Numbered from the stretch's first letter, positions 7,505 through 16,567 are shown. The stretch: 64,000 nt of DNA from Streptomyces tsukubensis (GCF_003932715.1 NZ_CP020700.1:4176501-4240500), one strand, 5' to 3'. Translations and numbers: made by a program. Notes: a model not told the origin generated them from the sequence alone.

Positions 7505-7527
7505 GGCGTCCTCCCCGAAAAGGCTGT

Positions 7528-7543
7528 ATCGACGTTTGTCGAT
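7528..7543. promoter_or_regulatory. Inverted repeat, probable ArsR operator
   Basis: ATCGAC-GTTT-GTCGAT is a perfect 6-bp inverted repeat with a 4-base spacer in the arsI-arsR divergent gap. Its size and symmetry suit an ArsR dimer. It lies 24 bases upstream of the arsI start and 53 bases upstream of arsR. Confidence 0.6.
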
Positions 7544-7595
7544 GTCTTGTGGTTTCGAGCTTGCCCCTTGGATCGAAGTTCGTCAACATAGAGGA

Positions 7596-8006
7596 ATGTC
7601 GAATCAAGGGTGGGAAGTACTCGCACAGGACACCGGGATCGAGAGCTGCTGCCCGGGTCTGCTGTCCGCGCCGCTGGACGAGGAACAGGCGGTCGTCCTG
7701 GCGAAGGTGTTCAAGGCGCTGGGGGACCCGGTCCGGCTGCGGCTGCTGTCGATGATCGCCTCCCGCGCGGGCGGGGAGGTCTGCGTCTGCGATCTGACGC
7801 CGGCGTTCGACCTGTCCCAGCCGACGATCTCCCACCATCTGAAACTGCTGCGGGAGGCCGGGCTGATCGCCTCGGAGCGGCGCGGGACCTGGGTGTACTA
7901 CCGGCTGCTGCCGGAGACGACCGACCGTCTCGCCGGGATCCTGACCCGGCCCGGGGGCGAGCCCCTCCCCGCCACCGGATGCGGCCCGGCCGGAGCCGGT
8001 ACATGA
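7596..8006 (+). CDS. arsR: ArsR-family arsenic-responsive repressor
   Basis: A 136-residue winged-helix repressor. The core KALGDPVRLRLLSMIAS and the recognition helix DLSQPTISHHLKLLREAGL are textbook ArsR/SmtB. C63-V-C65-D is the As(III)-binding motif at the start of the recognition helix, and an adjacent C18-C19 pair near the N-terminus may supply the third thiol. Start taken as the ATG at 7596, preceded by gagga. Its stop overlaps the acr3 start (ATGA). As(III) binding would release the operator and induce both arsI and the acr3-arsC genes. Confidence 0.93.
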   Translation: MSNQGWEVLAQDTGIESCCPGLLSAPLDEEQAVVLAKVFKALGDPVRLRLLSMIASRAGGEVCVCDLTPAFDLSQPTISHHLKLLREAGLIASERRGTWVYYRLLPETTDRLAGILTRPGGEPLPATGCGPAGAGT

Positions 8007-9103
8007 GCGCTGCGGGCGCGGCCGGGCCGGTGGGTGCGCGGCTGTCGTTCCTCGACCGGTATCTGGCGGTGTGGATCCTCGTGGCGATGGCCGTCGGACT
8101 CGGGCTCGGGCGCTCGGCGCCGGGCCTGGGGGACGCGCTCGCGGGAGGGACGGTGGCCGGGGTGTCGCTGCCGATCGCGCTCGGCCTGCTGGTGATGATG
8201 TATCCGGTGCTGGCCAAGGTGCGCTACGACCGGCTGGACACCGTCACCCGCGACCGCCCGCTGCTGGTGTGGTCGCTGGTGCTGAACTGGGTCGTCGGTC
8301 CGGCGCTGATGTTCGCCCTGGCGTGGATCTTCCTGCCGGACCTGCCCGAGTACCGCACCGGGCTGATCATCGTGGGCCTCGCCCGCTGCATCGCCATGGT
8401 GATCATCTGGAACGATCTCGCCCGCGGCGACCGGGAGGCCGCTGCCGTACTCGTCGCCCTCAACTCCGTCTTCCAGGTTCTCGCCTTCGGCCTGCTCGGC
8501 TGGTTCTACCTCGAACTGCTGCCCGGCCTGCTGGGCCTGTCCACCAGCGGACTCGACATCTCCGCAGGGGAGATCGCCCGCGCCGTCCTGATCTTCCTCG
8601 GTATCCCGCTCGCCGCCGGATACCTCACCCGGCGCATCGGGGAGAAGGTCCGGGGGCGCGACTGGTACGAGACGGAGCTGATCCCCCGGATCGGCCCCTT
8701 CGCCCTCTACGGGCTGCTGTTCACCATCGTGATCCTCTTCGCCCTGCAAGGCGACGCCATCACCGCCCGGCCCCTCGACGTCGTCCGGATCGCCCTGCCC
8801 CTGCTCCTGTACTTCGCCGTCATGTGGGTGGGCTCCCTGGCCATCGGCCGCGCGGCCGGACTCGGCTACCCCCGGGCGGTGACCCTGGCGTTCACCGCGG
8901 CGGGCAACAACTTCGAACTGGCCATCGCGGTCGCCGTCGCCACCTTCGGCGCGGACAGCGGACAGGCACTCGCCGGAGTGGTCGGCCCCCTCATCGAGGT
9001 CCCGGTGCTCATCGGCCTCGTCTACGTCGCCCTCAGGGCCCGCCGCTACTTCCCCACCACCACCCCGGCCGCTTTCCCCGAAGGGAGTTCCCCCCATGCC
9101 TGA
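8003..9103 (+). CDS. acr3: ACR3-type arsenite efflux permease
   Basis: A 366-residue membrane protein with about ten transmembrane segments. It carries the ACR3 hallmark cysteine C129 in GLARCIAMVIIWNDLARG, the essential As(OH)3-interacting region, and the NNFELAIAVA motif of the bile/arsenite/riboflavin transporter superfamily near residue 310. ATGA overlap with arsR upstream and an 8-base overlap with arsC downstream indicate one operon. It extrudes As(III) produced by ArsC, driven by the proton motive force. It is the Acr3 type, not the unrelated ArsB type sometimes given the same label. Confidence 0.93.
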   Translation: MSAAGAAGPVGARLSFLDRYLAVWILVAMAVGLGLGRSAPGLGDALAGGTVAGVSLPIALGLLVMMYPVLAKVRYDRLDTVTRDRPLLVWSLVLNWVVGPALMFALAWIFLPDLPEYRTGLIIVGLARCIAMVIIWNDLARGDREAAAVLVALNSVFQVLAFGLLGWFYLELLPGLLGLSTSGLDISAGEIARAVLIFLGIPLAAGYLTRRIGEKVRGRDWYETELIPRIGPFALYGLLFTIVILFALQGDAITARPLDVVRIALPLLLYFAVMWVGSLAIGRAAGLGYPRAVTLAFTAAGNNFELAIAVAVATFGADSGQALAGVVGPLIEVPVLIGLVYVALRARRYFPTTTPAAFPEGSSPHA

Positions 9104-9521
9104 CCGCCCTCATGCCAAGCCGTCCGTGCTGTTCGTCTGTGTCCACAACGCCGGACGCTCCCAGATGGCCGCCGCTTTCCTCACCCACCTCGCCGGAGAC
9201 GGGGTCGAGGTCCGGTCCGCCGGCTCCGCACCCGCCGAGAGGCTGAACCCCGCCGTCGTCGAGGCCATGGCGGAGAAGGGCATCGACCTCACCGGGCTCG
9301 CCCCGAAGCTCCTCACCCCCGAAGCCGTCCGCGCGTCCGACTACGTCATCACCATGGGCTGCGGCGACACCTGCCCGGTCTTCCCCGGAAAGACCTACCT
9401 CGACTGGCGGCTCGACGACCCCGCCGGACAGGGCCTCGACTCCGTCCGGCCCATCCGCGACGCCATCGAACGAAGAGTCCGGGAACTGCTCACGGCGATC
9501 GCCCGGCCGGACAGGGCGTAA
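9096..9521 (+). CDS. arsC: Arsenate reductase, low-molecular-weight phosphatase fold
   Basis: A 141-residue thioredoxin- or mycothiol-type arsenate reductase. The phosphatase loop C15-x5-R21-S (CVHNAGRS) is the nucleophile and oxyanion site. Later cysteines C89 and C93 (MGCGDTC) can form the redox shuttle. The DYVITMGCGDTCPV stretch and the LDDPAGQ block are typical of the family. It overlaps acr3 by eight bases, so it is the last gene of arsR-acr3-arsC. It reduces As(V) to As(III) for export by Acr3. Confidence 0.93.
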   Translation: MPDRPHAKPSVLFVCVHNAGRSQMAAAFLTHLAGDGVEVRSAGSAPAERLNPAVVEAMAEKGIDLTGLAPKLLTPEAVRASDYVITMGCGDTCPVFPGKTYLDWRLDDPAGQGLDSVRPIRDAIERRVRELLTAIARPDRA

Positions 9522-9563
9522 AGGAGTGGCGGGTCCTCCGGCGCCGCGGACACCCTGGGCGCC

Positions 9564-10160
9564 ATGGCAGAGAACACCCGGCACCGGATACGCGCCCGGT
9601 ACACCGACACCACCGTCACCGTCTACCAGGCCTACTCTCCGCGGATCGGGCTGCCCGCCGCCCGGGACGGGCGCTTTCCCGCTGCCTGGAAGCGGGAGCG
9701 GATGACCTGGATCAAGCCGTCGTTCCTGTGGATGATGTACCGCTGCGGCTGGGGCGCCAAGGAGGACCAGGAGACCGTACTCGCCGTCGAGATCACCCGC
9801 GACGGCTTTGCATGGGCCCTGGAGCACGCCTGTCTCACCGAGTACGTCCGAAGCCTCCACGGCGACCACGCCGACTGGCGGCGGAGCCTGAAGCAGGCAC
9901 CGGCCCGGGTGCAGTGGGATCCCGAGCGCGATATCCGGCTCCAGCCGCTGCCGTACCGGGCCCTGCAACTCGGGCTCTCGGGCGAAGCCGCCGGGCGGTA
10001 CGCGGACGAGTGGATCACCGGGATCGCCGATGTCACGCCCCTGGCCCATGAGATCCACGCACTGGTGCGGGCGGGGGATACGGACGGGGCCCGTGCGCTG
10101 CTGCCCCGGGAGGAGGAGTATCCCGAACCCGCGGGGCTCCTCGACCGGCTCAGGCCCTGA
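9564..10160 (+). CDS. DUF4291-family protein
   Basis: A 198-residue protein matching the DUF4291 pattern: IRARYTDTTVTVYQAYSPRIGLPAA at the start, then WKRERMTWIKPSFLWMMYRCGW and VQWDPERD, with RALQLGLSG and YADEWITGIADVTPLAHEIHALV towards the end. Members are widespread, single-domain and uncharacterised. No signal or membrane segment. There is no strong ribosome site ahead of the ATG. Its 3' end overlaps the convergent MFS gene by 11 bases. Confidence 0.85.
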   Translation: MAENTRHRIRARYTDTTVTVYQAYSPRIGLPAARDGRFPAAWKRERMTWIKPSFLWMMYRCGWGAKEDQETVLAVEITRDGFAWALEHACLTEYVRSLHGDHADWRRSLKQAPARVQWDPERDIRLQPLPYRALQLGLSGEAAGRYADEWITGIADVTPLAHEIHALVRAGDTDGARALLPREEEYPEPAGLLDRLRP

Positions 10161-11817
10161 GCGCCTTCTCCCGTACGGGCTCCGCCGCCACCGGCTCCGG
10201 CGGGGTGCGCAGGGTCCCGGCCGCCACGCAGACGCCGATCGCGCAGACCGCCGCCGCGACCAGGCACACCACCGTGAACGCCGAGGCGAACGCCGATTCG
10301 GCCGCGGCGCGGGAAGCGCCCGGCAGCAGATCGAAGCGGGCCGTCTCGACCGCCTCGCGCAGCCCCTCCGACGTGCCGAGGCGGGCGGAGAGGCCGCTCG
10401 CGAACACCGCGCCGAAGACCGCGACACCCGCCGCCGTGCCCAGCGGGTACGCCGCGTTCGTCAGGCCCGACGCCATGCCCGCCCGGTCGGCGGGGACCGC
10501 GGCGACGGCCACGCACATCAGCGGCGGGAAGATCAGCGCGCCGCCGGTGCCGATCAGCACCAGCGCGGTCACCGTCACGGGCCGGGGGCCGCCCGCCGCC
10601 GCCCACGCCAGCGCCAGCAGCCCGAGGCCCTTCACCGCGAAGCCCGCCGCGACCAGCGAGGACGCCGGGAAGGCCTGTTGGAGGCGGGCCATGAAGAGGC
10701 CCGTGAACAGCAGGCTTCCGGTCAGTGGCAGCAGCTGCAGCCCGGTCTCCAGCGGGGAGTACGCGTAGGTGCCGGCCAGCCAGAGCGTGGTCAGCGCCAG
10801 GGTGCCGAGCCCGGCCAGCCGGGCGAGGAAACCGAGTACCGCCGCGCCCGCGAACGCCCGGATCCGCAGCAGGGAGAGGTCGATCAGCCCGTCGCCGCGC
10901 CGCTGGCTCACCACCAGCGCCGCCGTCAGCAGCACCCCGAGCCCGGCGGAACCGAGGACCTGCACGGACAGCCAGCCGTGTTCGGGGCCCGCGACCAGCG
11001 GATAGTGCAGGGCCAGCAGGGCTCCCACGGCGAGCAGCGCGCCCGCCGGGTCGATCCGGCGGCCGGTCCCGGCGGGCGCCGCCGATTCCGGCATCCGGGT
11101 CAGCGCGCCGACGACCACCAGGATCCCGATCGGCACATTCACCAGGAAGATCCACCGCCAGCCCGCGGCCTCCGTGAACACGCCGCCGACCACCGGCCCC
11201 AGCGCGCCCGCGCCCGAGGCGATCGCGGCGAACGCGGCGATCGCGGAGCGCCTGCGGCCCTCGTCCCGGTACGCGGCGGCGAGCAGCGCCAGCGCCGGGG
11301 CGAACATCAGCGCCCCGCCCAGCCCCTGGACGGCCCGGGCCGCGATCAGCGCGCCCGCGCCGGGCGCCAGCCCGCAGGCTGCGGAGGCGACGGTGAAGAG
11401 CGCGGTCCCCGCGGTGAAGACGGCGCGGCGGCCGAGCCGGTCCGAGAGGGCGCCCGCGGTGAGCAGCAGCGCCCCGAAGGCCAGGGAGTAGGCGGAAATC
11501 GTCCACTGCATCTGGCCGAGACCGGCGTTCAGATCCCGTGACATGTCCGAAAGTGCGATGTTGACGACGGTGACGTCGAGGGTCATGACGACGCCTCCGG
11601 CGCTGACGAGCGCGAAGGTCCAGGCGGGGCGGGCAGGGTGTGGGCGGCCCGCGGAGCCGACCGCCGCGCCCGAACCGGCTGAACTGCCCGAATCGCCTGA
11701 ACCGCCTGAACCGCCTGAACCGCCTGAACCGCCGGAACCGCCGGAACCGCCCGAACCGCCGGAACCAGCCGGTTCGTTCGGTCCGGTGGGCCCGGTCGTC
11801 GACGCTGCTGTGCTCAC
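10150..11817 (-). CDS. MFS (DHA2-type, 14-TM) exporter, probable siderophore exporter
   Basis: A 555-residue drug:H+ antiporter-2 family transporter. After an odd Gly/Ser-repeat N-terminus (about residues 18-50) it has the first TM, the motif LDVTVVNIALSDM (motif D1, typical of DHA2), LGQMQWTISAYSLAFGALLLTAGALSDRLGRR (motif A), then RAVQGLGGALMFAPALALL (motif C-like), for about 14 TM helices. GTG start. It diverges from the two NIS siderophore synthetases, with iron boxes at 12029 and 12103 between them, so it is the likely iron-repressed exporter of that siderophore (inference from context). Confidence 0.88.
   Translation of the reverse strand: MSTAASTTGPTGPNEPAGSGGSGGSGGSGGSGGSGGSGGSGDSGSSAGSGAAVGSAGRPHPARPAWTFALVSAGGVVMTLDVTVVNIALSDMSRDLNAGLGQMQWTISAYSLAFGALLLTAGALSDRLGRRAVFTAGTALFTVASAACGLAPGAGALIAARAVQGLGGALMFAPALALLAAAYRDEGRRRSAIAAFAAIASGAGALGPVVGGVFTEAAGWRWIFLVNVPIGILVVVGALTRMPESAAPAGTGRRIDPAGALLAVGALLALHYPLVAGPEHGWLSVQVLGSAGLGVLLTAALVVSQRRGDGLIDLSLLRIRAFAGAAVLGFLARLAGLGTLALTTLWLAGTYAYSPLETGLQLLPLTGSLLFTGLFMARLQQAFPASSLVAAGFAVKGLGLLALAWAAAGGPRPVTVTALVLIGTGGALIFPPLMCVAVAAVPADRAGMASGLTNAAYPLGTAAGVAVFGAVFASGLSARLGTSEGLREAVETARFDLLPGASRAAAESAFASAFTVVCLVAAAVCAIGVCVAAGTLRTPPEPVAAEPVREKALRA
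11675..11772. repeat. Nine-base tandem repeat coding for Gly-Ser-Gly units
   Basis: About ten copies of a degenerate 9-bp unit (cctgaaccg / ccggaaccg on the plus strand), which encode the (GSG)n N-terminal tail of the MFS exporter. The middle copies are identical, as expected for recent slippage, so copy number probably varies between strains. Confidence 0.85.
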
Positions 11818-12028
11818 ACGATCTCCTCACGCCGGTGCCGGTGCCGGTCACGGATGTCGGGACACGAATGCCGGGTCAGGGGGCGCCCGGTGGTCATGGT
11901 GCCGGGGCCGTGGCGGGGCGCCCGTGCCGCATCGCCGTCGTGCCGGATGCCCGTGTGCAGGTGTCGGACCGTCCCCGCCCGGGCACGAGAGAACCGCCGA
12001 CCGGGAAGATCTCCCGGACAGGACCTAG

Positions 12029-12047
12029 TTCGGTAAGGCTAGCCTAA
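12029..12047. promoter_or_regulatory. Iron box (DmdR/IdeR type), proximal to the exporter
   Basis: TTCGGTAAGGCTAGCCTAA matches the 19-bp actinobacterial iron box (TTAGGTTAGGCTAACCTAA) at most positions, with the strongest match in the right half (GGCTAGCCTAA). It lies 212 bases upstream of the MFS start and should repress it when Fe(II) is plentiful. Confidence 0.75.
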
Positions 12048-12102
12048 TTAAATCTGATGTGGCGTCAGCTCGACCTTCGTGGCTGAAAGTTGCGCTTGCA
12101 CA

Positions 12103-12121
12103 TTAGGCAAGGCTTACCTAA
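12103..12121. promoter_or_regulatory. Iron box (DmdR/IdeR type), upstream of siderophore synthetases
   Basis: TTAGGCAAGGCTTACCTAA is a close match to the 19-bp iron box consensus, including the outer TTAGG and CCTAA. It lies 100 bases upstream of the first IucA/IucC gene and 56 bases from the second box, so the divergent genes are jointly iron-controlled. Confidence 0.87.
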
Positions 12122-12220
12122 GGCTTGCTTTGTTCGGTGCCAACAGCACCGGTCAGCGCCGTGTTCGTGCCGTCCCCGTGATCCGCCACTGCCGTGCACC
12201 ACCTACCCCGGAGCCGTTCG

Positions 12221-14086
12221 ATGCCCGATCATCAGCCCGACCATCCCGTCCCCGATCTCACCGCCACCGACCCCGCCGCCTGGCGCGAGGCCAACCGCCG
12301 GCTCCTCGCCAAAGCCCTCGGCGAATGGTGCTTCGAGGACATGCTGAAAGCGGTCAGGACGGACGACGGAGGAGACGGCGGCGACGGCAGCCGGCAGGCC
12401 GCCTACCGCGTCGACCTCGACAGCGGCGCCACTTACGCGTTCCGCGCCACCACCGGCGCCTTCAACTGCCTCAGGGTCGACCCGGACTCCATCACCCGCA
12501 CGGGCGCGGGCATGCTCGGCAACTCCATCGCCCAGCCCGCCTGGGACGCCCAGCAGTTCCTGATCGAATCCGCCTCCACCATCGGCAGCGACGCCTCCAC
12601 GGTCGCCACCTACTTCACCGAGCTCTCCGCCACCCTCGCCGTCGACGCGGCCCGCCTCACCCACGGCGGCGAGACCGTCGCCGAACTCCGCGCCCTCGGC
12701 CACACCGAGCTGGAGTGCCGGATGACCGGCCACAACCTGCTCGTCGCCAACAAGGGCCGGATCGGCTTCTCCGCCACCGACGTACGGAAGTACGCCCCCG
12801 AGGCCGCCCAGCCGCTCACCCTCCAGTGGGTCGCGGTCCACCGCGGCCTCGCCGAGTTCCGCGGCACCTCCGAACTCTCCGAACAGGCCGTCATAGCCCG
12901 CGAACTCGACGACGCCACCCGGGCCCGCTTCACCGCCGTGCTCGAAGCCGCCGGGGTCGACCCCGAAGGCTATGTGTGGATGCTGGTCCACCCCTGGCAG
13001 TGGGACCACGCCGTGCAGATCCTGCACGCCGCCGATATCGCCCAGCGCCGGATCATCCCCCTCGGCCAGAGCCCCGACCACTACCTCCCCGGCCAGTCCA
13101 TCCGGACCATGGCCAACACCGGCACACCCGAGCGCTACGACGTCAAACTGCCGCTCAAGATCCTCAACACCCTCGTCTGGCGCGGTATCCCGCCGCACTG
13201 CACCTCCGGCGCGCCCGTCGTCACCCAGTGGCTGCGCGGACTCGTCGACCGCGACCCCTTCCTCACCGAGGAGACGCGGACCGTGTTCCTCGGCGAGGTC
13301 GCGTCCGTCACCGTCCACCACCCCTATCTCTCCCACCTGGACCAGGCGCCCTACCAGCATCTGGAGACCCTGGGCTGCATCTGGCGGGAGTCGGTGTCGT
13401 CCCGTCAGGACCCCGGCGAGCGGGTCCGTACCTTCGCCTCCCTCCTCCACACCGACACCGCCGGGGACGCCTTCGTCGCCGAACTCGTCCGCGCCTCCGG
13501 CCTCAAGCCCGAGAAATGGCTGCGGCAGCTCTTCGACACCCTCCTCGTGCCGCTGCTGCACGTCCTCTACAAATACGGGGTCACCTTCAACCCGCACGGG
13601 CAGAACACCCTCATCGGCTACGACGAGAACGACATCCCCGTCCGGCTGTATCTGAAGGACTTCGTCGACGACGTCTGCGTCTCCTTCACCGATGTCCCCG
13701 AGCGCGGCCCCGAGCCCGACGGCCACGCCCACGTCCTGCCCCGCAAGCACCCGTCGATCATCCGGCAGCACGTCGTCGACCAGGTCTTCGTCGGCCACTT
13801 CCGCTATCTCGCCCCGCTCTGCGAAGAGCAGCTCGGCGTCCCCGAGAAGACGTTCTGGAAGCTGGTGCGGCGCACGATCCTCGACTTCCAGAAGGATTTC
13901 CGCAAGCGGTTCCCGGAGCTGGAGAGCCGGTTCGCCGAGTACGACCTGCTGACCGAGCAGATCCCGCGGTACGGGCTCAACCGCGACCGCATCGTCGTCA
14001 CCCGCTACACCGACCGCGCCCTGCGGCACGCCCTGTACCCCAACGGCACCCACCCCAACCCGCTCGCCGAGGAGGGCGGCGCATGA
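12221..14086 (+). CDS. IucA/IucC-family NIS siderophore synthetase (first)
   Basis: A 621-residue NRPS-independent siderophore synthetase, which adenylates a carboxylate and condenses it with an amine or hydroxylamine. Family motifs are clear: MTGHNLLVANKGRIGF (substrate/ATP loop), VHPWQWDH, the catalytic SIRTMANTGTPERYDVKL core, and FNPHGQNTLIGYDENDIPVRLYLKD near the C-terminus, followed by the ferric iron reductase FhuF-like helical tail. Start chosen at ATG 12221; the upstream GTG at 12194 adds nine residues. It is coupled to the second synthetase by ATGA. Substrate class (citrate half or end-group) cannot be decided by eye. Confidence 0.92.
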   Translation: MPDHQPDHPVPDLTATDPAAWREANRRLLAKALGEWCFEDMLKAVRTDDGGDGGDGSRQAAYRVDLDSGATYAFRATTGAFNCLRVDPDSITRTGAGMLGNSIAQPAWDAQQFLIESASTIGSDASTVATYFTELSATLAVDAARLTHGGETVAELRALGHTELECRMTGHNLLVANKGRIGFSATDVRKYAPEAAQPLTLQWVAVHRGLAEFRGTSELSEQAVIARELDDATRARFTAVLEAAGVDPEGYVWMLVHPWQWDHAVQILHAADIAQRRIIPLGQSPDHYLPGQSIRTMANTGTPERYDVKLPLKILNTLVWRGIPPHCTSGAPVVTQWLRGLVDRDPFLTEETRTVFLGEVASVTVHHPYLSHLDQAPYQHLETLGCIWRESVSSRQDPGERVRTFASLLHTDTAGDAFVAELVRASGLKPEKWLRQLFDTLLVPLLHVLYKYGVTFNPHGQNTLIGYDENDIPVRLYLKDFVDDVCVSFTDVPERGPEPDGHAHVLPRKHPSIIRQHVVDQVFVGHFRYLAPLCEEQLGVPEKTFWKLVRRTILDFQKDFRKRFPELESRFAEYDLLTEQIPRYGLNRDRIVVTRYTDRALRHALYPNGTHPNPLAEEGGA

Positions 14087-15873
14087 CCGCCACGACCACC
14101 ACCACGCCCCTCGCACTCGCCACCGAGCCGCTGCACGGCCTCGACCCCCGCGCCGCCGCCGAACACGCCCATCTCGAAGCCCTGCTGCGCGTCCGGCTCC
14201 TGGAGTCCGGGGTGGAGCCCGCCGCCGGACCGCTCAGGATCGACCTGCCCGCCCTCGGGCTGGCCCTGGTCACCGAGGTCGTGCACCGCTCCCCGAGCGG
14301 CTGGCACCGCTTCGGCCCGGTCCGCCTCGAAGGCCCCGGCGGCCCCCTGGGCGCCGCCGCCGACCCGGTGACCGTCGTCGCCCTGCTCTCCACCGAGACC
14401 GCGAGCCGCGCGCCCGGCCGCCGGGGCGCCATCGCCGCGGGCGAGATCGCGGACCTCGTGGAACGTACCGCCGAATCCGTCCGCCGGGTCACCGCCTTCA
14501 TCACCGACCGGCGCGCCAAGCCCGAACCCCCCGCGGAAGTCGACGCCTTCCTCGAATCCGAGCAGGCCCTCCTCCTCGGGCACCTCTACCACCCGTCGCC
14601 CAAATCCCGCGACGGGATCTCCGAGCAGGAGAACCGGGTCTACTCGCCCGAGCTGCGCGGCTCCTTCCGGCTGCACTGGTTCGCCGCCGACCCGTCCGTC
14701 GTCTCCCACGACGCCGTCGACGGCGCCCCGTCCCTCAAAGGCCGGAACACCGTCGAACTCCTCGCCGACCTCGCGGGCCGGCCCGACACCGGCGGCCGGA
14801 TCCTGGTCCCCGCCCACCCCTGGCAGGCCCGGGACGTCCTGCACCGCCCCCGGACCGCCGCCCTGATCGCCTCCGGCGCCCTGGAACCCCTCGGTGAACT
14901 CGGCCCCGCATGGTGGCCCACCTCCAGCGTCCGCACCCTCTACCGGCCCGGCGCGGAGGTGATGCTCAAGCTCTCCCTCGGGCTGCGGCTCACCAACTCC
15001 CGCCGTGAGTCGACCCGTACGGAACTCCTCCGCGGACTGGAGATCAACCGGCTCCTCGACGCGGGCCACGCCGACGCCACCTTCGCCGCCCACCCCGGCT
15101 TCTCGGTCACCCGCGACCCGGCGTGGCTCGCCGTCGACGAACCCGGCCGCCCCGAAGGCCCCGAGATCACCGGCCTCGACGTCGCCGTCCGCGAGGTCCC
15201 CGACGGCATCGAGAGCCTCCGTACCCTGGTCGGCCTGGTCGCGCCCCGGCCCGGAATCGGCCGTACCCCCCTCGGTGAGATCGTGGCCGCGCTCGGCCCC
15301 GGCACCGCCGAGGAGTGGGCCGCCGACTTCTTCGACCGGACGCTGATCCCGATGCTGCACCTGTACGCGGCCACCGGCATCGGCCTCGAAGCGCACCAGC
15401 AGAACACGCTCCTGCGGCTGGACTCCCGGGGCCGGGTCACCGGCTCCGCCTTCCGCGACAACCAGGGCTACTACCTGGCCGCGTCCCATCTGCCCGCCGT
15501 ACTCCGGCGGACCGGCACCGACGCGTCCACCCTCGCCGTGGTCGACGACGACGTCGTGGACGACCGGCTCTCGTACTACCTGCTGCGCAACCAGGCGCTG
15601 TCGGTCGTCGGCGCCCTCGCCATCGACGGACTCGCCGACGAGCGCGACCTGCTCGGCGTCCTCGCGGACCGGCTGCGGGCCGCCCTGCCCGAACTGGCCG
15701 CCGCCGGTCCCCGCGGCGACCGGCTCGCCCGCCGCTGGCTCACCGCCACCACCCTGCCCACCAAGGGCAATCTGCTCACCCGGCTGCACGGGATCGACGA
15801 AGTGCTCGCCCCGCTGGACGCGCAGTCCGTCTATCTCGACGCCCCCAACCCCCTCATGGAGGCCTCCGTATGA
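14083..15873 (+). CDS. IucA/IucC-family NIS siderophore synthetase (second)
   Basis: A 596-residue paralogue of the preceding gene, diverged in the active-site motifs: GHLYHPSPKSRDGIS, LVPAHPWQARDV, the PTSSVRTLYRPGAEVMLKLSLGLRLTNSRR core and LEAHQQNTLLRLDSRG. The arrangement of two NIS enzymes, one acting on free citrate or dicarboxylate and one on the half-product, is seen in aerobactin- and rhizobactin-like pathways. ATG start overlaps the upstream stop, and its own stop overlaps the acetyltransferase start, so all three genes form one translationally coupled operon. Confidence 0.92.
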   Translation: MTATTTTTPLALATEPLHGLDPRAAAEHAHLEALLRVRLLESGVEPAAGPLRIDLPALGLALVTEVVHRSPSGWHRFGPVRLEGPGGPLGAAADPVTVVALLSTETASRAPGRRGAIAAGEIADLVERTAESVRRVTAFITDRRAKPEPPAEVDAFLESEQALLLGHLYHPSPKSRDGISEQENRVYSPELRGSFRLHWFAADPSVVSHDAVDGAPSLKGRNTVELLADLAGRPDTGGRILVPAHPWQARDVLHRPRTAALIASGALEPLGELGPAWWPTSSVRTLYRPGAEVMLKLSLGLRLTNSRRESTRTELLRGLEINRLLDAGHADATFAAHPGFSVTRDPAWLAVDEPGRPEGPEITGLDVAVREVPDGIESLRTLVGLVAPRPGIGRTPLGEIVAALGPGTAEEWAADFFDRTLIPMLHLYAATGIGLEAHQQNTLLRLDSRGRVTGSAFRDNQGYYLAASHLPAVLRRTGTDASTLAVVDDDVVDDRLSYYLLRNQALSVVGALAIDGLADERDLLGVLADRLRAALPELAAAGPRGDRLARRWLTATTLPTKGNLLTRLHGIDEVLAPLDAQSVYLDAPNPLMEASV

Positions 15874-16460
15874 CGTCGTTACACCAGGACGCGCCCGATA
15901 CGACCACCGTGCCCGGGCCGCCGCTGCCCCGGCTCGGCGGCCGCTGGACGGCCCGGGTGGCGAGATCCCACGGCGCCGACCTCGACCTGGTGCACGGCTG
16001 GATGCAGTCCCCGCACATCGACGCCTTCTGGCACCAGGCCTGGCCCAGGGAGCGCTGGGAGGAGGAGATCGCGGGCCATCTGGCCGGGGACGCCATCCTG
16101 CCGGTGCTGGTCGTCCTGGACGGCGAGGCCTTCGCGTACGTCGAGGTCTACCGGGTGGCCCGGGACCGGCTCGCCGCCCACTATCCGTACGGCGCCCGCG
16201 ACCTCGGCCTGCACATCGCCATCGGTGAGCAGCGCCGCACCGGCCGGGGTCTCGGCAGGGAACTGCTGGGGGTGCTCGCGGACGGGCTGCTCGCGGCCGA
16301 TCCGGACTGCCCGCGGGTGGTCGCCGAACCGGACATCACCAACGCGCCGTCCCTGCGGGCGTTCGCGGCGGCGGGGTTCCGGGACGCGGGCGAGATCGTC
16401 CTCCCGGACAAGCGGGCGGCGCTGCTGATCCGCCCGCGGACGGACGCGGACATGCTGTGA
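15870..16460 (+). CDS. GNAT acetyltransferase, IucB/RhbD-like, siderophore N-acylation
   Basis: A 196-residue GNAT protein of the siderophore type (IucB/RhbD/Acinetobactin N-acyltransferase-like). The segment HGWMQSPHIDAFWHQAWPRERW is characteristic of enzymes acting on N6-hydroxylysine or similar hydroxylamines, and the CoA-binding loop is GEQRRTGRGLGRELLG. NAPSLRAFAAAGFRDAGEI is the usual C-terminal acetyltransferase motif. Coupled by ATGA to the second NIS gene. It should acetylate (or acylate) the hydroxylamine before condensation. No N-hydroxylase or decarboxylase gene lies nearby, so its substrate must be made elsewhere. Confidence 0.85.
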   Translation: MTSLHQDAPDTTTVPGPPLPRLGGRWTARVARSHGADLDLVHGWMQSPHIDAFWHQAWPRERWEEEIAGHLAGDAILPVLVVLDGEAFAYVEVYRVARDRLAAHYPYGARDLGLHIAIGEQRRTGRGLGRELLGVLADGLLAADPDCPRVVAEPDITNAPSLRAFAAAGFRDAGEIVLPDKRAALLIRPRTDADML

Positions 16461-16567
16461 CCGTGCGGGACGCGGACATGCGGTGACCGGGCGGGGCGGG
16501 GGAGCCGGTGGTACGGGCTTCCCCGCCCCGCCCGCGGTACGGAGCCGTTCCGGCGGCGCGGCGGGGC

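Noticed and set aside
12079..15873. 1264-codon frame suggesting a fused siderophore protein
   Set aside because: The first part runs out of frame through the first IucA/IucC gene and gives Arg/Pro-rich nonsense; the real second synthetase starts at 14083.
12221..16460. Naming the locus aerobactin or rhizobactin
   Set aside because: Key hydroxylase and decarboxylase genes are missing, so the product cannot be named.
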